A DNA stretch of 64,000 nucleotides from Gelidibacter maritimus. GTDB lineage: Bacteria > Bacteroidota > Bacteroidia > Flavobacteriales > Flavobacteriaceae. The first letter of the stretch is position 1. The number at the start of each line of letters is the position of its first letter. Under the pieces are notes generated by a model. That model saw only the letters and a list, made by a program, of their open reading frames with translations, did not search any database and was not told the DNA's origin. Where the stretch lies: the NCBI RefSeq assembly GCF_014062315.1, contig NZ_JACGLT010000004.1:124001-188000 (forward strand), given 5' to 3'. Positions 15,566-23,727 of this stretch are shown piece after piece. A program made the translations under genes and the position numbers.

Positions 15566-15800
15566 ATCTTACTTTTAATTCACACTTGTGGGTTTTGGTT
15601 GCCAGAGGCAAGTCTTTTTTTTAAAAGTCAATTCCATATTCAGACCAAGTGGGGTTACTTGTCCGTGCCGGTCGGGCTCCGAGGTTCTTGATTGCATCTT
15701 AAAAGAGACACTCCCAAAAATGGGTATTGGAATTGGCTTAGGTCTATTGGACTTTAATCTTGATTGGGTGTGCTCTTAGGTTCTTGATTAAAAATAAAAA

Positions 15801-15846
15801 ATTCTATTTTAGTATCGTTATGATTATAACGATGCTCTTATAGAAT
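15801..15846. repeat. Two-stage hairpin
   Basis: Outer stem ATTCTAT/ATAGAAT (15801-15807 with 15840-15846), a symmetric 6/6 internal loop, inner stem ATCGTTAT/ATAACGAT (15814-15821 with 15826-15833) and a GATT loop. No T-run follows, so it is not a standard terminator. Confidence 0.7.
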
Positions 15847-15903
15847 AATCCAAGATACCTCGTCCATTAATTTTAATGCTAAGGGACACTGCATATTTAA
15901 ATG

Positions 15904-15956
15904 CTGGAACCCATTGCGCTGATTAGATCTCGACCTGAATAGCGCAATGGTTCCAG
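15904..15956. repeat. Long inverted repeat, 16-bp stem
   Basis: CTGGAACC(C)ATTGCGCT (15904-15920) pairs with AGCGCAATGGTTCCAG (15941-15956), with a single bulged C and a 20-nt loop. It begins 12 nt past the stop of the 74-residue gene on the minus strand. No T-run follows on either strand. Confidence 0.85.
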
Positions 15957-15967
15957 TTAAATTGTTG

Positions 15968-16192
15968 TTATGCAGTAAGTGGTTTCCCTTTTAATCGTTT
16001 TTCAACTTTCTGCTTTATGACCGTTAATCGTTTCATGATATCCATGATCTGTTCGTCTTTTTTGCGCTTATAAATCTCATTCAACCCTAAGATAAGGCTT
16101 TTCGCTTTTCTGGAAATTTCTATTCTGTCACTAGTAGAGAGTGATCTTAATTTTTGCTTCTCAAATTCGAGTGCTTCATTAATAATGTCCAT
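15968..16192 (-). CDS. Hypothetical 74-aa protein after folE
   Basis: A small basic, highly helical protein (MDIINEALEFEKQKLRSLST at the start, KRLTVIKQKVEKRLKGKPL at the end) with no membrane segment. The start lies 4 nt past the folE stop, so it is probably translated from the folE mRNA. No recognised family. The strong inverted repeat at 15904 follows its stop. Confidence 0.65.
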   Translation of the reverse strand: MDIINEALEFEKQKLRSLSTSDRIEISRKAKSLILGLNEIYKRKKDEQIMDIMKRLTVIKQKVEKRLKGKPLTA

Positions 16193-16196
16193 AATG

Positions 16197-16895
16197 TTAA
16201 TCTTTTAAATAGTTTTGCAATTCGGCGATTTTTTCCGGTGCGCCAAACTTTCCACCGTAATATGAGGTAATTGTTGTTGAGGACTCATCCTTAATCCCTC
16301 GTGAGGAAACACACAAATGTTTAGCGTCAATAATGACGGCAACATCTTCAGTTCCTAAAATATGTTTCAAATCTTCTGCAATCTGATTGGTCAAGCGTTC
16401 CTGAACTTGTGGACGCTTAGCATAATATTGAACGACACGATTTAGCTTTGATAATCCAATGACTTTACCTGAAGAAATATAAGCTACATGAGCTTTTCCA
16501 AATATGGGAACAAAATGATGTTCGCAGTTGGAGTGGAAGCTAATGTTTTTTTCTACCAACATTTGATTGTATTGATAGTTATTATCAAACAGTGTTATTT
16601 TTGGTTTATTTGCTGGATTTAACCCAGAAAAGAGTTCATCAACATACATCTTTGCAACCCGGTTTGGAGTTCCTTTTAAAGAGTCGTTAGTGAGGTCCAA
16701 TCCTAACACATCCATAATTTCTTCAAATAAATGCGCAATGCGTTGTTTTTTCTCAGTATCAGAAAGCGCAAAGGCATCAGATCTTATTGGTGTTTTCAAC
16801 CCGGTATATAAATGGTCGTTTCCAATTTCAGTGGCATTGAAATCCTCGATGAGTTGATTGACTTTAAAAATTTTCAAATCTTTTTCTGGAATCAT
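16197..16895 (-). CDS. folE: GTP cyclohydrolase I
   Basis: A 232-residue GTP cyclohydrolase I converting GTP to dihydroneopterin triphosphate, the entry to folate and pterins. Zinc and active-site motifs are intact: FHSNCEHHFVPIFGKAHV (Cys-x2-His), VIGLSKLNRVVQYYAKRPQ, QERLTNQIAEDL and HLCVSSRGIKDESSTTI (second zinc Cys with the catalytic region). Residues 1-50 are an N-terminal extension. Its place in a photolyase/TspO neighbourhood suggests a dedicated supply of folate antenna cofactor, though it may simply be the housekeeping enzyme. Confidence 0.95.
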   Translation of the reverse strand: MIPEKDLKIFKVNQLIEDFNATEIGNDHLYTGLKTPIRSDAFALSDTEKKQRIAHLFEEIMDVLGLDLTNDSLKGTPNRVAKMYVDELFSGLNPANKPKITLFDNNYQYNQMLVEKNISFHSNCEHHFVPIFGKAHVAYISSGKVIGLSKLNRVVQYYAKRPQVQERLTNQIAEDLKHILGTEDVAVIIDAKHLCVSSRGIKDESSTTITSYYGGKFGAPEKIAELQNYLKD

Positions 16896-16981
16896 GTCGT
16901 CTTTTTTATGTGCTGTCTTCAGAATTTAGATTCCAGAGCAAAGCAACGTTTGGAATTGGAAATTAATTTTTACGCTAATTA

Positions 16982-17419
16982 TTATTGAAATGATGGGAGC
17001 GTATGGTATTCAGCTTCATATTTTACCTTTTCATTCAAAAGTTTGTCAAAAAAACCTTTGTTCTCTCTAAAATTTGAGTTCGCCCTGAAATTGATAAATT
17101 TTCCTTCAGCATGAATACTACTGCCATTACTGCTTTTATTAATGGCCAATTTATAATACGGTATGACCCAAGTGTAGGTATTTAATCCTTTATTAATTCT
17201 GACCAATATTCCTACTGGGCGCATCTCCAAATTGGCATAATTAACATCCGGTACGCTATTGAGATAATTATTCATGTTTGGACTCACTTCATCAATGATC
17301 ATACGCTTGGAACCCGTTCCTTTCATCATAATGGATTGCCAAAAACTGTATGGTTTACCCACCAGATCATTGATGAGCGCTTCGTGCTTTTTATTGGTAT
17401 ATGTGGTGTTCAAAATCAT
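16982..17419 (-). CDS. Hypothetical 145-aa protein
   Basis: A soluble 145-residue protein without a recognised domain. Readable stretches include MRPVGILVRINKGLNTYTWV and YYKLAINKSSNGSSIHAEGK, suggesting a mainly beta structure. It lies between folE and the SDR/DUF2867 gene, all leftward. A degenerate copy of the shared operator (17447-17476) lies 28 nt upstream of its start codon, almost the same spacing as in the SDR and TetR genes. Confidence 0.7.
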   Translation of the reverse strand: MILNTTYTNKKHEALINDLVGKPYSFWQSIMMKGTGSKRMIIDEVSPNMNNYLNSVPDVNYANLEMRPVGILVRINKGLNTYTWVIPYYKLAINKSSNGSSIHAEGKFINFRANSNFRENKGFFDKLLNEKVKYEAEYHTLPSFQ

Positions 17420-17446
17420 GCACTAAATATAGTTAAAATAAATATG

Positions 17447-17476
17447 CGTTTACAGTTACAGCCAAAACATTAAACA
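17447..17476 (-). promoter_or_regulatory. Candidate TetR operator, degenerate site
   Basis: CGTTTAC-N16-TTAAACA: the right arm is perfect and the left arm matches 5 of 7 bases of TGTTTAA. Spacer length (16) and distance to the start codon (28 nt) agree with the two strong sites. Confidence 0.45.
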
Positions 17477-17561
17477 ATAATTAACACATTGCAAGCATAT
17501 TTTGTTGATTATAGATTTTGTGGGAAACAGATATCCAAATAAGTGCTAATATCCACGATGT

Positions 17562-17642
17562 TTAGATTTTGGTAAGACTGATTTCAACACGCGTTCCATC
17601 AGTAAGTTTTGAATTTACATCAACGCCTAAGTTTCCACTAAT
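17562..17642 (-). pseudogene. Possible 3' remnant of a histidine kinase gene
   Basis: A 26-codon frame ends at TAA 17564-17562 and reads GNLGVDVNSKLTDGTRVEI followed by SLTKI. This resembles the C-terminal end of a HATPase domain (GG-x-V-x-S...GT-x-x-x-I-x-L). It overlaps the end of the SDR gene in another frame and is closed by stop codons upstream, so it would be a decayed fragment. Confidence 0.38.
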
Positions 17643-19051
17643 TTATTAATCATTCCTCTGAAAATAAAACCATGAAATGGCAATACACTATACCAATATA
17701 ATCGACCCGCCAATCCATGTGGTCTAAAGGTGGCAGTTTGTTTTAATAGTCCGTCTTCAATTTTGAATTCCAGCCATGCTTCACCAGGAAGTTTCATTTC
17801 GGCATAAAGCAATAGCTTACGTTCTTTTTTATCACTGAAAATCACACGCCAGAAATCCAATGCATCACCAGCATTTAATTCTGAAACATGCGTTCTGCCA
17901 CGTCTCAAGCCTATACCACCAAATAACTTATCGAGATGGCCTCTTATTTTCCACAAATAGTTTCCATAATACCAACCTGTAGAACCGCCAATGGACCAAA
18001 TTCTATTAATGGTTTTGTCCATATCATTTACCTCACGCTCTTTGTAGTCAGTGAAGCAGCCGTACGTGGGGACATTAATATATTTATGCAGACTGCTTTT
18101 GAGTCCGCCGCTACTTACCATCGCATCTTTCCAACTAGATACAATACTGTTTTGCTCAATCTTCTCAAATGCCAAATCCACAGCCTCTCGATAACTAATG
18201 GGATGAACATCAAGCAACTCATTAATATTGCTTTTTTTACCAATAATTTGCACCCCCATACTATCTACTAAAGAAGTTGCCAGTTTGTACGACGTAGAGG
18301 TCACAAAATAAAGCCAGTAGGAGGATAGTTTTGGAGTCATGATCGGGACCGTCAGAATGTAGCGCTTCAAATTTCGGATCTCAGCAAACTTGAGCAACAT
18401 CTCCTTGTAGGTCATGGTTTCTGGACCAAAGACGTCGAAACTCTTGTTATAAAGCGCTTCTTTGCCTTTGGCTCTTGATAAAAATGCCAGTATATCTCTA
18501 ACTGCCAAAGGCTGTGTTTTGGTCTCCAACCATTTTGGAGCGATCATCACCGGCAATTTTTCAACCAAATCTCTGATAATTTCGAAAGAGGAACTCCCTG
18601 ATCCGACAATAATGCCCGCTTTGAATATGGTAAGCGCATAGTTTTCTGAGGCCAATAGTTCCTCAACCTGTTTCCGCGATTTTAAATGCTTTGAGAGACT
18701 TTCCTCATTAGTAATGCCACTTAAATAAATGACCTGTTTTACACTGGTCTTTTCAAAATAGGTCTTAAAGTTTTTAGCACAAGCCGCCTCCAATTTTGCA
18801 AAATCGTCTGACGTACTGGACATGGAGTGAATTAAATAATAAGCAACATCAATATCTTTGGGAATGTTTTTAAGTGTCTCGGGTTTTAGAAAATCGGCCT
18901 CTACAATAGAGATATTAGCATGGTCCTGAAGGTTCTTATCTGCCCTCAAGGTATCGCGGACAGGACAAATCACGTCGTGACCTTCATTGATGAGAATGGG
19001 GATTAATCTTTTTCCGATGTATCCTGTAGAACCAGTAACGACTATTTTCAA
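17627..19051 (-). CDS. SDR-type NAD(P)-binding protein with DUF2867 domain
   Basis: A 474-residue two-part protein. Residues 1-300 form an atypical SDR/NmrA-like Rossmann domain starting MKIVVTGSTGYIGKRLIPIL, with YYLIHSMSS and VIYLSGITNEES. Residues about 330-474 fit DUF2867 (WSIGGSTGWYYGNYLW, ELNAGDALDFWRVIF, LKQTATFRPHGLAGRLYW). Proteins of this architecture commonly neighbour photolyase genes in Bacteroidota; the substrate is unknown. A strong copy of the TGTTTAA-N16-TTAAACA operator lies 30 nt upstream of the start, shared with the TetR-AarF operon. Confidence 0.9.
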   Translation of the reverse strand: MKIVVTGSTGYIGKRLIPILINEGHDVICPVRDTLRADKNLQDHANISIVEADFLKPETLKNIPKDIDVAYYLIHSMSSTSDDFAKLEAACAKNFKTYFEKTSVKQVIYLSGITNEESLSKHLKSRKQVEELLASENYALTIFKAGIIVGSGSSSFEIIRDLVEKLPVMIAPKWLETKTQPLAVRDILAFLSRAKGKEALYNKSFDVFGPETMTYKEMLLKFAEIRNLKRYILTVPIMTPKLSSYWLYFVTSTSYKLATSLVDSMGVQIIGKKSNINELLDVHPISYREAVDLAFEKIEQNSIVSSWKDAMVSSGGLKSSLHKYINVPTYGCFTDYKEREVNDMDKTINRIWSIGGSTGWYYGNYLWKIRGHLDKLFGGIGLRRGRTHVSELNAGDALDFWRVIFSDKKERKLLLYAEMKLPGEAWLEFKIEDGLLKQTATFRPHGLAGRLYWYSVLPFHGFIFRGMINKLVET

Positions 19052-19067
19052 ATGCGTATATTTTTGT

Positions 19068-19110
19068 TAAATATACGACATGTTTAATAAAAAATTCTAA
19101 ATGTTAAACA
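19068..19110 (-). promoter_or_regulatory. TetR-type operator and promoter of the SDR/DUF2867 gene
   Basis: Operator TGTTTAA (19081-19087), 16-nt spacer, TTAAACA (19104-19110). On the minus strand the -7-like TATATTTA (19075-19068) begins 5 nt beyond the operator. Operator arms, spacer, gap to -7 and distance to the start codon (30 nt) are the same as at 25712-25754. Confidence 0.75.
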
Positions 19111-19330
19111 AAAAAATGAAGATCATGTGTTTTGGGTTTCTTCGGTCCCATGCACACGGAGAATTCTACAAGGCGTAAATATGTAATTATCTCCATAATT
19201 GCGGCACCTGCAGAGTGTTAAAAGCTGTCACTAAGGTGTGAGGTGAGAGTGCGCTTTAACATAGGGACTTCTGTAAAAGTTGAATGTTTTGTTTTTGCAG
19301 GTGAAGTGATTAAACTTATCTATGTCGAAA

Positions 19331-19738
19331 TTACGATCGATTTTTCAATTCTTCCATCAGTTCTTGGACTTTGGCCAAGGAGAATGGTTTCACGATATAT
19401 TTATTGACCTTTTCATAGCTTTTTGCTTTATTGATATCCCGACTGTCCACAGAAGAGCTGACAATATAAATAGGAATATTATTTGCAAGAGGAATTTTGT
19501 CGAGTTCATCCAAAAACTGCCACCCGTCCATAACCGGCATATTTAAGTCTAAAAATATAACATCCGGCAAATTGGTGTTCGATTCTAATTTTGGCAATAA
19601 CTGATCAAAGGCATCCTTTCCATTTTTATAAACCAGAAAATTGAGTGAAATCTGCACGGTTTCCAACATTTTCATGGTTCCAAATCTGAAAATGGGGTCA
19701 TCGTCAATAATACAAATGGTTTTAATTTTTTTCATCAT
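19331..19738 (-). CDS. Single-domain response regulator
   Basis: A CheY-like receiver with no output domain. The acidic pair is in KTICIIDDDPIF, the phosphoacceptor Asp is in VIFLDLNMPVMDG, the Ser/Thr switch is in IYIVSSSVDS and the Lys is in YIVKPFSL. It overlaps the end of the eight-PAS kinase gene by about 14-17 nt, indicating translational coupling and a cognate pair. I use the ATG at 19738 (next codon also ATG); an in-frame ATG at 19786 would add 16 residues unlike a receiver. Output is probably by protein-protein contact. Confidence 0.9.
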   Translation of the reverse strand: MMKKIKTICIIDDDPIFRFGTMKMLETVQISLNFLVYKNGKDAFDQLLPKLESNTNLPDVIFLDLNMPVMDGWQFLDELDKIPLANNIPIYIVSSSVDSRDINKAKSYEKVNKYIVKPFSLAKVQELMEELKNRS

Positions 19739-22700
19739 TAAAATATAAAGTGAACGTACTTCCGATATTAGGTTGGCTTTCAACATCTATCCGTCCGCCC
19801 ATGGCTTCCATTTGATTTTTACTAATAAATAACCCAATACCTCTAGCGTCTTTATGCTCATGGAATGTTTTGTACATGCCAAAAATCTTTAAACCATTTT
19901 TATCTAAATCGATTCCCAAACCATTGTCGGATATGCTAAGATACGTATGACCATTTCTTTTTCCAGTATTTATCTCAATTTTTAATAGTCGGTATGGCGA
20001 TCTGTATTTTATAGCATTGGTGAGTAAATTTAGCAAAATACTGTCCAAATAGGACGGCACTGCATAAACCATATCGTAATCGTTGATTTTTATAGTGAGC
20101 TCGGCATTAATTTGATCTAAAGTAGATTGAATGTTTTCGATGGATTTATAAACTCGCTTTTTTAAATTCTGCGGAACTAAAGTATCTTTTATCAGATTGT
20201 TAATTTCGACAATTTCACTTAAATGCTGTACCGTTTCGTTCATATTGTCAGAAGCTGACTTAATATGGCCGAAGAGTTCATTGTTGCAACCTTGGTGATC
20301 GTTGAGTTCAATCAACTCTAACAGCATCGACAAATTTCCGGTATGAGAACGCAAATTATGCGATACAATATGAGCATAATTTTGAAGTCTATTATTATGC
20401 TCTTTTAAGCTTTCTGTCAGAAGCTTTTTGTCCGTGGTATTACTGACTTGTAGCACTAAATGGGTGGTTTCGCCCTGATCATTTTTAACAGCTGAAATGG
20501 AAAGGTTTGCCCAGATTAATTTTCCGTCTTTATGGAAGTAACGCTTTTCCTGTTGAAAACTTTCACGCTCCCCATGTAAAACTTCCTCTATAAGTTCGCT
20601 CGTAAGATCTAAGTCTTCTGGATGGGAGATGGCACTCTTTTCAATATCGATCATTTCCTGTTCTGTATAACCGAAAGTTTCACAGATTACTGGATTGACC
20701 TTGATGATTTTACCGTTTAAGTCCAAAAGGGCCATTCCAATGGGTGCATGCCAAAAGGTTTGCCTAAATTCCTCCTCCCGAAGTACAATCTCAAGCTGTG
20801 CCATTTTGAAATCGTCAATATCCTGTATCAGTCCGTGTAGCATATTACAGGATCCATCCTCAAAATCAGAAACACCCAACATGCGCATCCACCTAATGCC
20901 CGAATTTGTATTCAATTGGATCTCCAGATCAAAATTAACGCCTTTTTTAATGGCATTGTTAACCAAATTGAGCAGATGTTCCTGGTTTTCTGGAAGAATA
21001 TATTGTTTGATAGCATCTGTAAAAGATATGGGGGTATAATCTGTTGTACCAAGCAATCGACCAAGATTAGAGTTCCAGAACAAGAGTTTTGTTTCTGGAT
21101 CTATTTCCCATGAACCTATTTTAGCCAAGGTATTTGAGCGCTCTAAACTATCTTTGTATTTTTTTAAAAGTATTTGATTCGTTTTAGTTTCCGTAATATC
21201 CACCACTTGAGCTACCATGTGTGTAAATTTATTGAAGTCGTTTTTAACTGCAGAAACTGATACGTTGGCCCAAATAACACGACCGTCTCTATGTAAAAAA
21301 CGTAAATCGTCAGTAAAATTGTCTGACGCACCGTTAATCAAATTATCCATTAATTCGATATTTCTGTCAAGATCTTCACTTAATGAAATATCTTTAATTC
21401 CGATTTCAAGCATTTCATTCATGCTATAACCAAAAATTTCACAAAGACTTCTGTTGACATTATCCGCCGTACCATTAAAGTTGATGATTGCCATACCCGC
21501 TTTGGCGTGATTAAATGTTGTACGCCACTGCTCTTCTTTAACAGTGATGGCTAGTTGCGCTTTTTTGATATCATTGATATCCTGGATAAGACCATATAAT
21601 CTAGTGCATTTGCCATCTTCAAATTCTGAGATGCCGACCATTCGTATCCATTTTCGCTTTCTGCCATCTGCTTTGACAAGAACTTCAAGATCAAAATTGA
21701 CCCCTTCTTTTAAGGCTTTGTTGAGTGCATTTTGTAAGACTTCCCTTTGAGGTGAGTTGCCAACGAAGAAATCGATGGACTCTAAAAACGTAGGAACTAA
21801 GTTATCTCTGGTATTAATGATTTTGCGTAAAGACTTACTCCATTTTACAGTATAATCATCAACGTTAATTTCCCAAGAACCAATTTTCGCCATATAATTT
21901 GAGCGCTCAAGTAAGTTTTGATAATCGGTCAACAGAATTTCATTTTTCTTTCGTTCTGTAATATCTTGAACCTGAACTACAAAATGCGTGATTTTATTTA
22001 AGTCGTTTTTAACGGATGAAACTGAAACATGCGTCCATATAGTCGAACCATTCTTATGAATATAGCGTTTATCGATTTTAAAGGTCTCTCGGGTTTTTTG
22101 TACAAGCTCATCAATAAACACATTGGAAATGTCACTGTCTTCAGGGTGTGTGAACTTATTAAAGTTATTTTGTAATAGTTCTTTTTCACTGTACCCAAGA
22201 CATTCACATAACACCTTATTGGCGCGAGAAATATTTCCTTGCAGATCAATTATAGCCATGCCTACAGGAGCATAGGAAAATGTTTTTCGAAACAATTCCT
22301 CTTTTATGGCTAGATTTTTTGAAGCTATTGCTTTTTTATGGATGTTTTGGAAGAAACCATATAAACGAATACACTTGCCATCCTTATGTTCGGTCACACC
22401 AATAGCTCTGGTCCACATATAGCTATCGTCCGAGGTTAAAACTTGGACTTCAATATCGTAATTCTGGCCGTTTTCAATGGCGTTTTCAATGGCGTTTTGT
22501 ATTTTTTGGCGACTTTCACCAGGCTTAAAAAAGCTAATGGCATCTTCAACGCTTGGCTGGTAGGTTGTAGGAACACCAAACATGGTTTTTATTTCATCAC
22601 TCCAATCAACTTGATTGGTGTTTAAATCAATTTCCCATACGCCAATTTTTGCGACTTTATTGACCCCTTCTAAGAGTTCTTTATATTTTGATAGTTGAAA

Positions 22701-23498
22701 TTCATGTCGCTTTCTATCGGTAATTTCGTAAAGTATGCCTTCTAAACGCTTTGGTTGATTGTCTTTGCTGAAAGTGGTAACCTTTCCAATGGAGGTTACC
22801 CAAACCCAATGTCCATTTTTATGTTTGATTCGGTATTGATTACTGAAACAGGACGATCGAGAATTTATGTGTTCTTCGAAGATTTCTTGGGATGCCAAAA
22901 GATCATCTGGGTGCATTAAGTCTCTCCATGTTTCAAGAGTCAATTGTTTTAACTCATCAGTGGTATAACCAATGGTTTGAGCTAAACTTTCGCTACTGTA
23001 AGTTTCTCCGGTAATTATATCGCACTCCCAAGTTCCAATGCTGCTATCGCTAAGGATCTCATGTGCTTTTTTTTGTTGATGAATGATGTCCAGTTCCGCA
23101 GCCCTTTTTTTGGAGACGTTTTTAAATGCAATAAAAACAAATTGATGCGTGCTCTGGCTATGGGGTGAAAAATAGATATGACATTGCAACCAAAGCAAAG
23201 TCCCAGACTTATGTATTATCCTTAGGTCGTCAGCAATACTGACTTTTTTATTACCGCAAAGACCGTTAAGATGATCGCTAAACCTTTTTCGATCGTCCGG
23301 ATAAATAATGCTATCCCAAGTTAATTTTTGATCAGACTCATACCCGAGTAGGTTCTTAAAACTTTTACTAATGACAAAATCATAAATATTTGATTTTTCT
23401 GTAAACCAGACACCGTCGTATAGATCTGAACTGAATAGATCATAAATGGTTGAATCTACAAGTGAAAATTGTGCAGTTTGGGGGCTTTTATCGATCAA
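19722..23498 (-). CDS. Eight-PAS cytoplasmic sensor histidine kinase
   Basis: A 1258-residue kinase with no membrane segment. I count eight PAS domains: about 10-137, 138-268, 269-395, 396-522, 523-650, 651-777, 778-905 and 906-1025. PAS 3, 5 and 7 resemble each other (ERSNxxAKIGSWEI), as do 4, 6 and 8 (APVGMAIIDLQG type), so a two-PAS module was amplified three times. The transmitter follows: H1047 in IVSHNLRSHTGNL, N box LLNLLTNAIKYR, G1 ISDNGLGIDL and G2 DARGIGLFIS. It phosphorylates the overlapping response regulator. The many PAS domains suggest redox, light or ligand sensing, but no cofactor residue can be named. Confidence 0.93.
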   Translation of the reverse strand: MIDKSPQTAQFSLVDSTIYDLFSSDLYDGVWFTEKSNIYDFVISKSFKNLLGYESDQKLTWDSIIYPDDRKRFSDHLNGLCGNKKVSIADDLRIIHKSGTLLWLQCHIYFSPHSQSTHQFVFIAFKNVSKKRAAELDIIHQQKKAHEILSDSSIGTWECDIITGETYSSESLAQTIGYTTDELKQLTLETWRDLMHPDDLLASQEIFEEHINSRSSCFSNQYRIKHKNGHWVWVTSIGKVTTFSKDNQPKRLEGILYEITDRKRHEFQLSKYKELLEGVNKVAKIGVWEIDLNTNQVDWSDEIKTMFGVPTTYQPSVEDAISFFKPGESRQKIQNAIENAIENGQNYDIEVQVLTSDDSYMWTRAIGVTEHKDGKCIRLYGFFQNIHKKAIASKNLAIKEELFRKTFSYAPVGMAIIDLQGNISRANKVLCECLGYSEKELLQNNFNKFTHPEDSDISNVFIDELVQKTRETFKIDKRYIHKNGSTIWTHVSVSSVKNDLNKITHFVVQVQDITERKKNEILLTDYQNLLERSNYMAKIGSWEINVDDYTVKWSKSLRKIINTRDNLVPTFLESIDFFVGNSPQREVLQNALNKALKEGVNFDLEVLVKADGRKRKWIRMVGISEFEDGKCTRLYGLIQDINDIKKAQLAITVKEEQWRTTFNHAKAGMAIINFNGTADNVNRSLCEIFGYSMNEMLEIGIKDISLSEDLDRNIELMDNLINGASDNFTDDLRFLHRDGRVIWANVSVSAVKNDFNKFTHMVAQVVDITETKTNQILLKKYKDSLERSNTLAKIGSWEIDPETKLLFWNSNLGRLLGTTDYTPISFTDAIKQYILPENQEHLLNLVNNAIKKGVNFDLEIQLNTNSGIRWMRMLGVSDFEDGSCNMLHGLIQDIDDFKMAQLEIVLREEEFRQTFWHAPIGMALLDLNGKIIKVNPVICETFGYTEQEMIDIEKSAISHPEDLDLTSELIEEVLHGERESFQQEKRYFHKDGKLIWANLSISAVKNDQGETTHLVLQVSNTTDKKLLTESLKEHNNRLQNYAHIVSHNLRSHTGNLSMLLELIELNDHQGCNNELFGHIKSASDNMNETVQHLSEIVEINNLIKDTLVPQNLKKRVYKSIENIQSTLDQINAELTIKINDYDMVYAVPSYLDSILLNLLTNAIKYRSPYRLLKIEINTGKRNGHTYLSISDNGLGIDLDKNGLKIFGMYKTFHEHKDARGIGLFISKNQMEAMGGRIDVESQPNIGSTFTLYFNDEKN

Positions 23499-23727
23499 AT
23501 TAATTCGTAATTTGGTAGGTACATCCTAATTTGGTAGTTTTCAAGGGGTAAAGATATCTAATCTTGGTCTGAAAACAATGAAATTACAATAAATTAACCA
23601 AAAAGACAAAACAGCACGTTTAAAGTTAAAAGTCAATTAATTACAGCTATGGCAAGCCAATAGACCACTGCTAGGTTATTTAATGGATAGATACCAACGC
23701 GTTTTTTTAAGAAAATGACTTCAATGA

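Larger units (their letters stand above)
15566..15967. other. 402-bp intergenic region with two strong hairpins
   Basis: No gene is seen. The left part (15586-15700) is a diverged copy of a sequence also found at 59868-59975. The right part holds the two hairpins listed separately. Confidence 0.7.
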
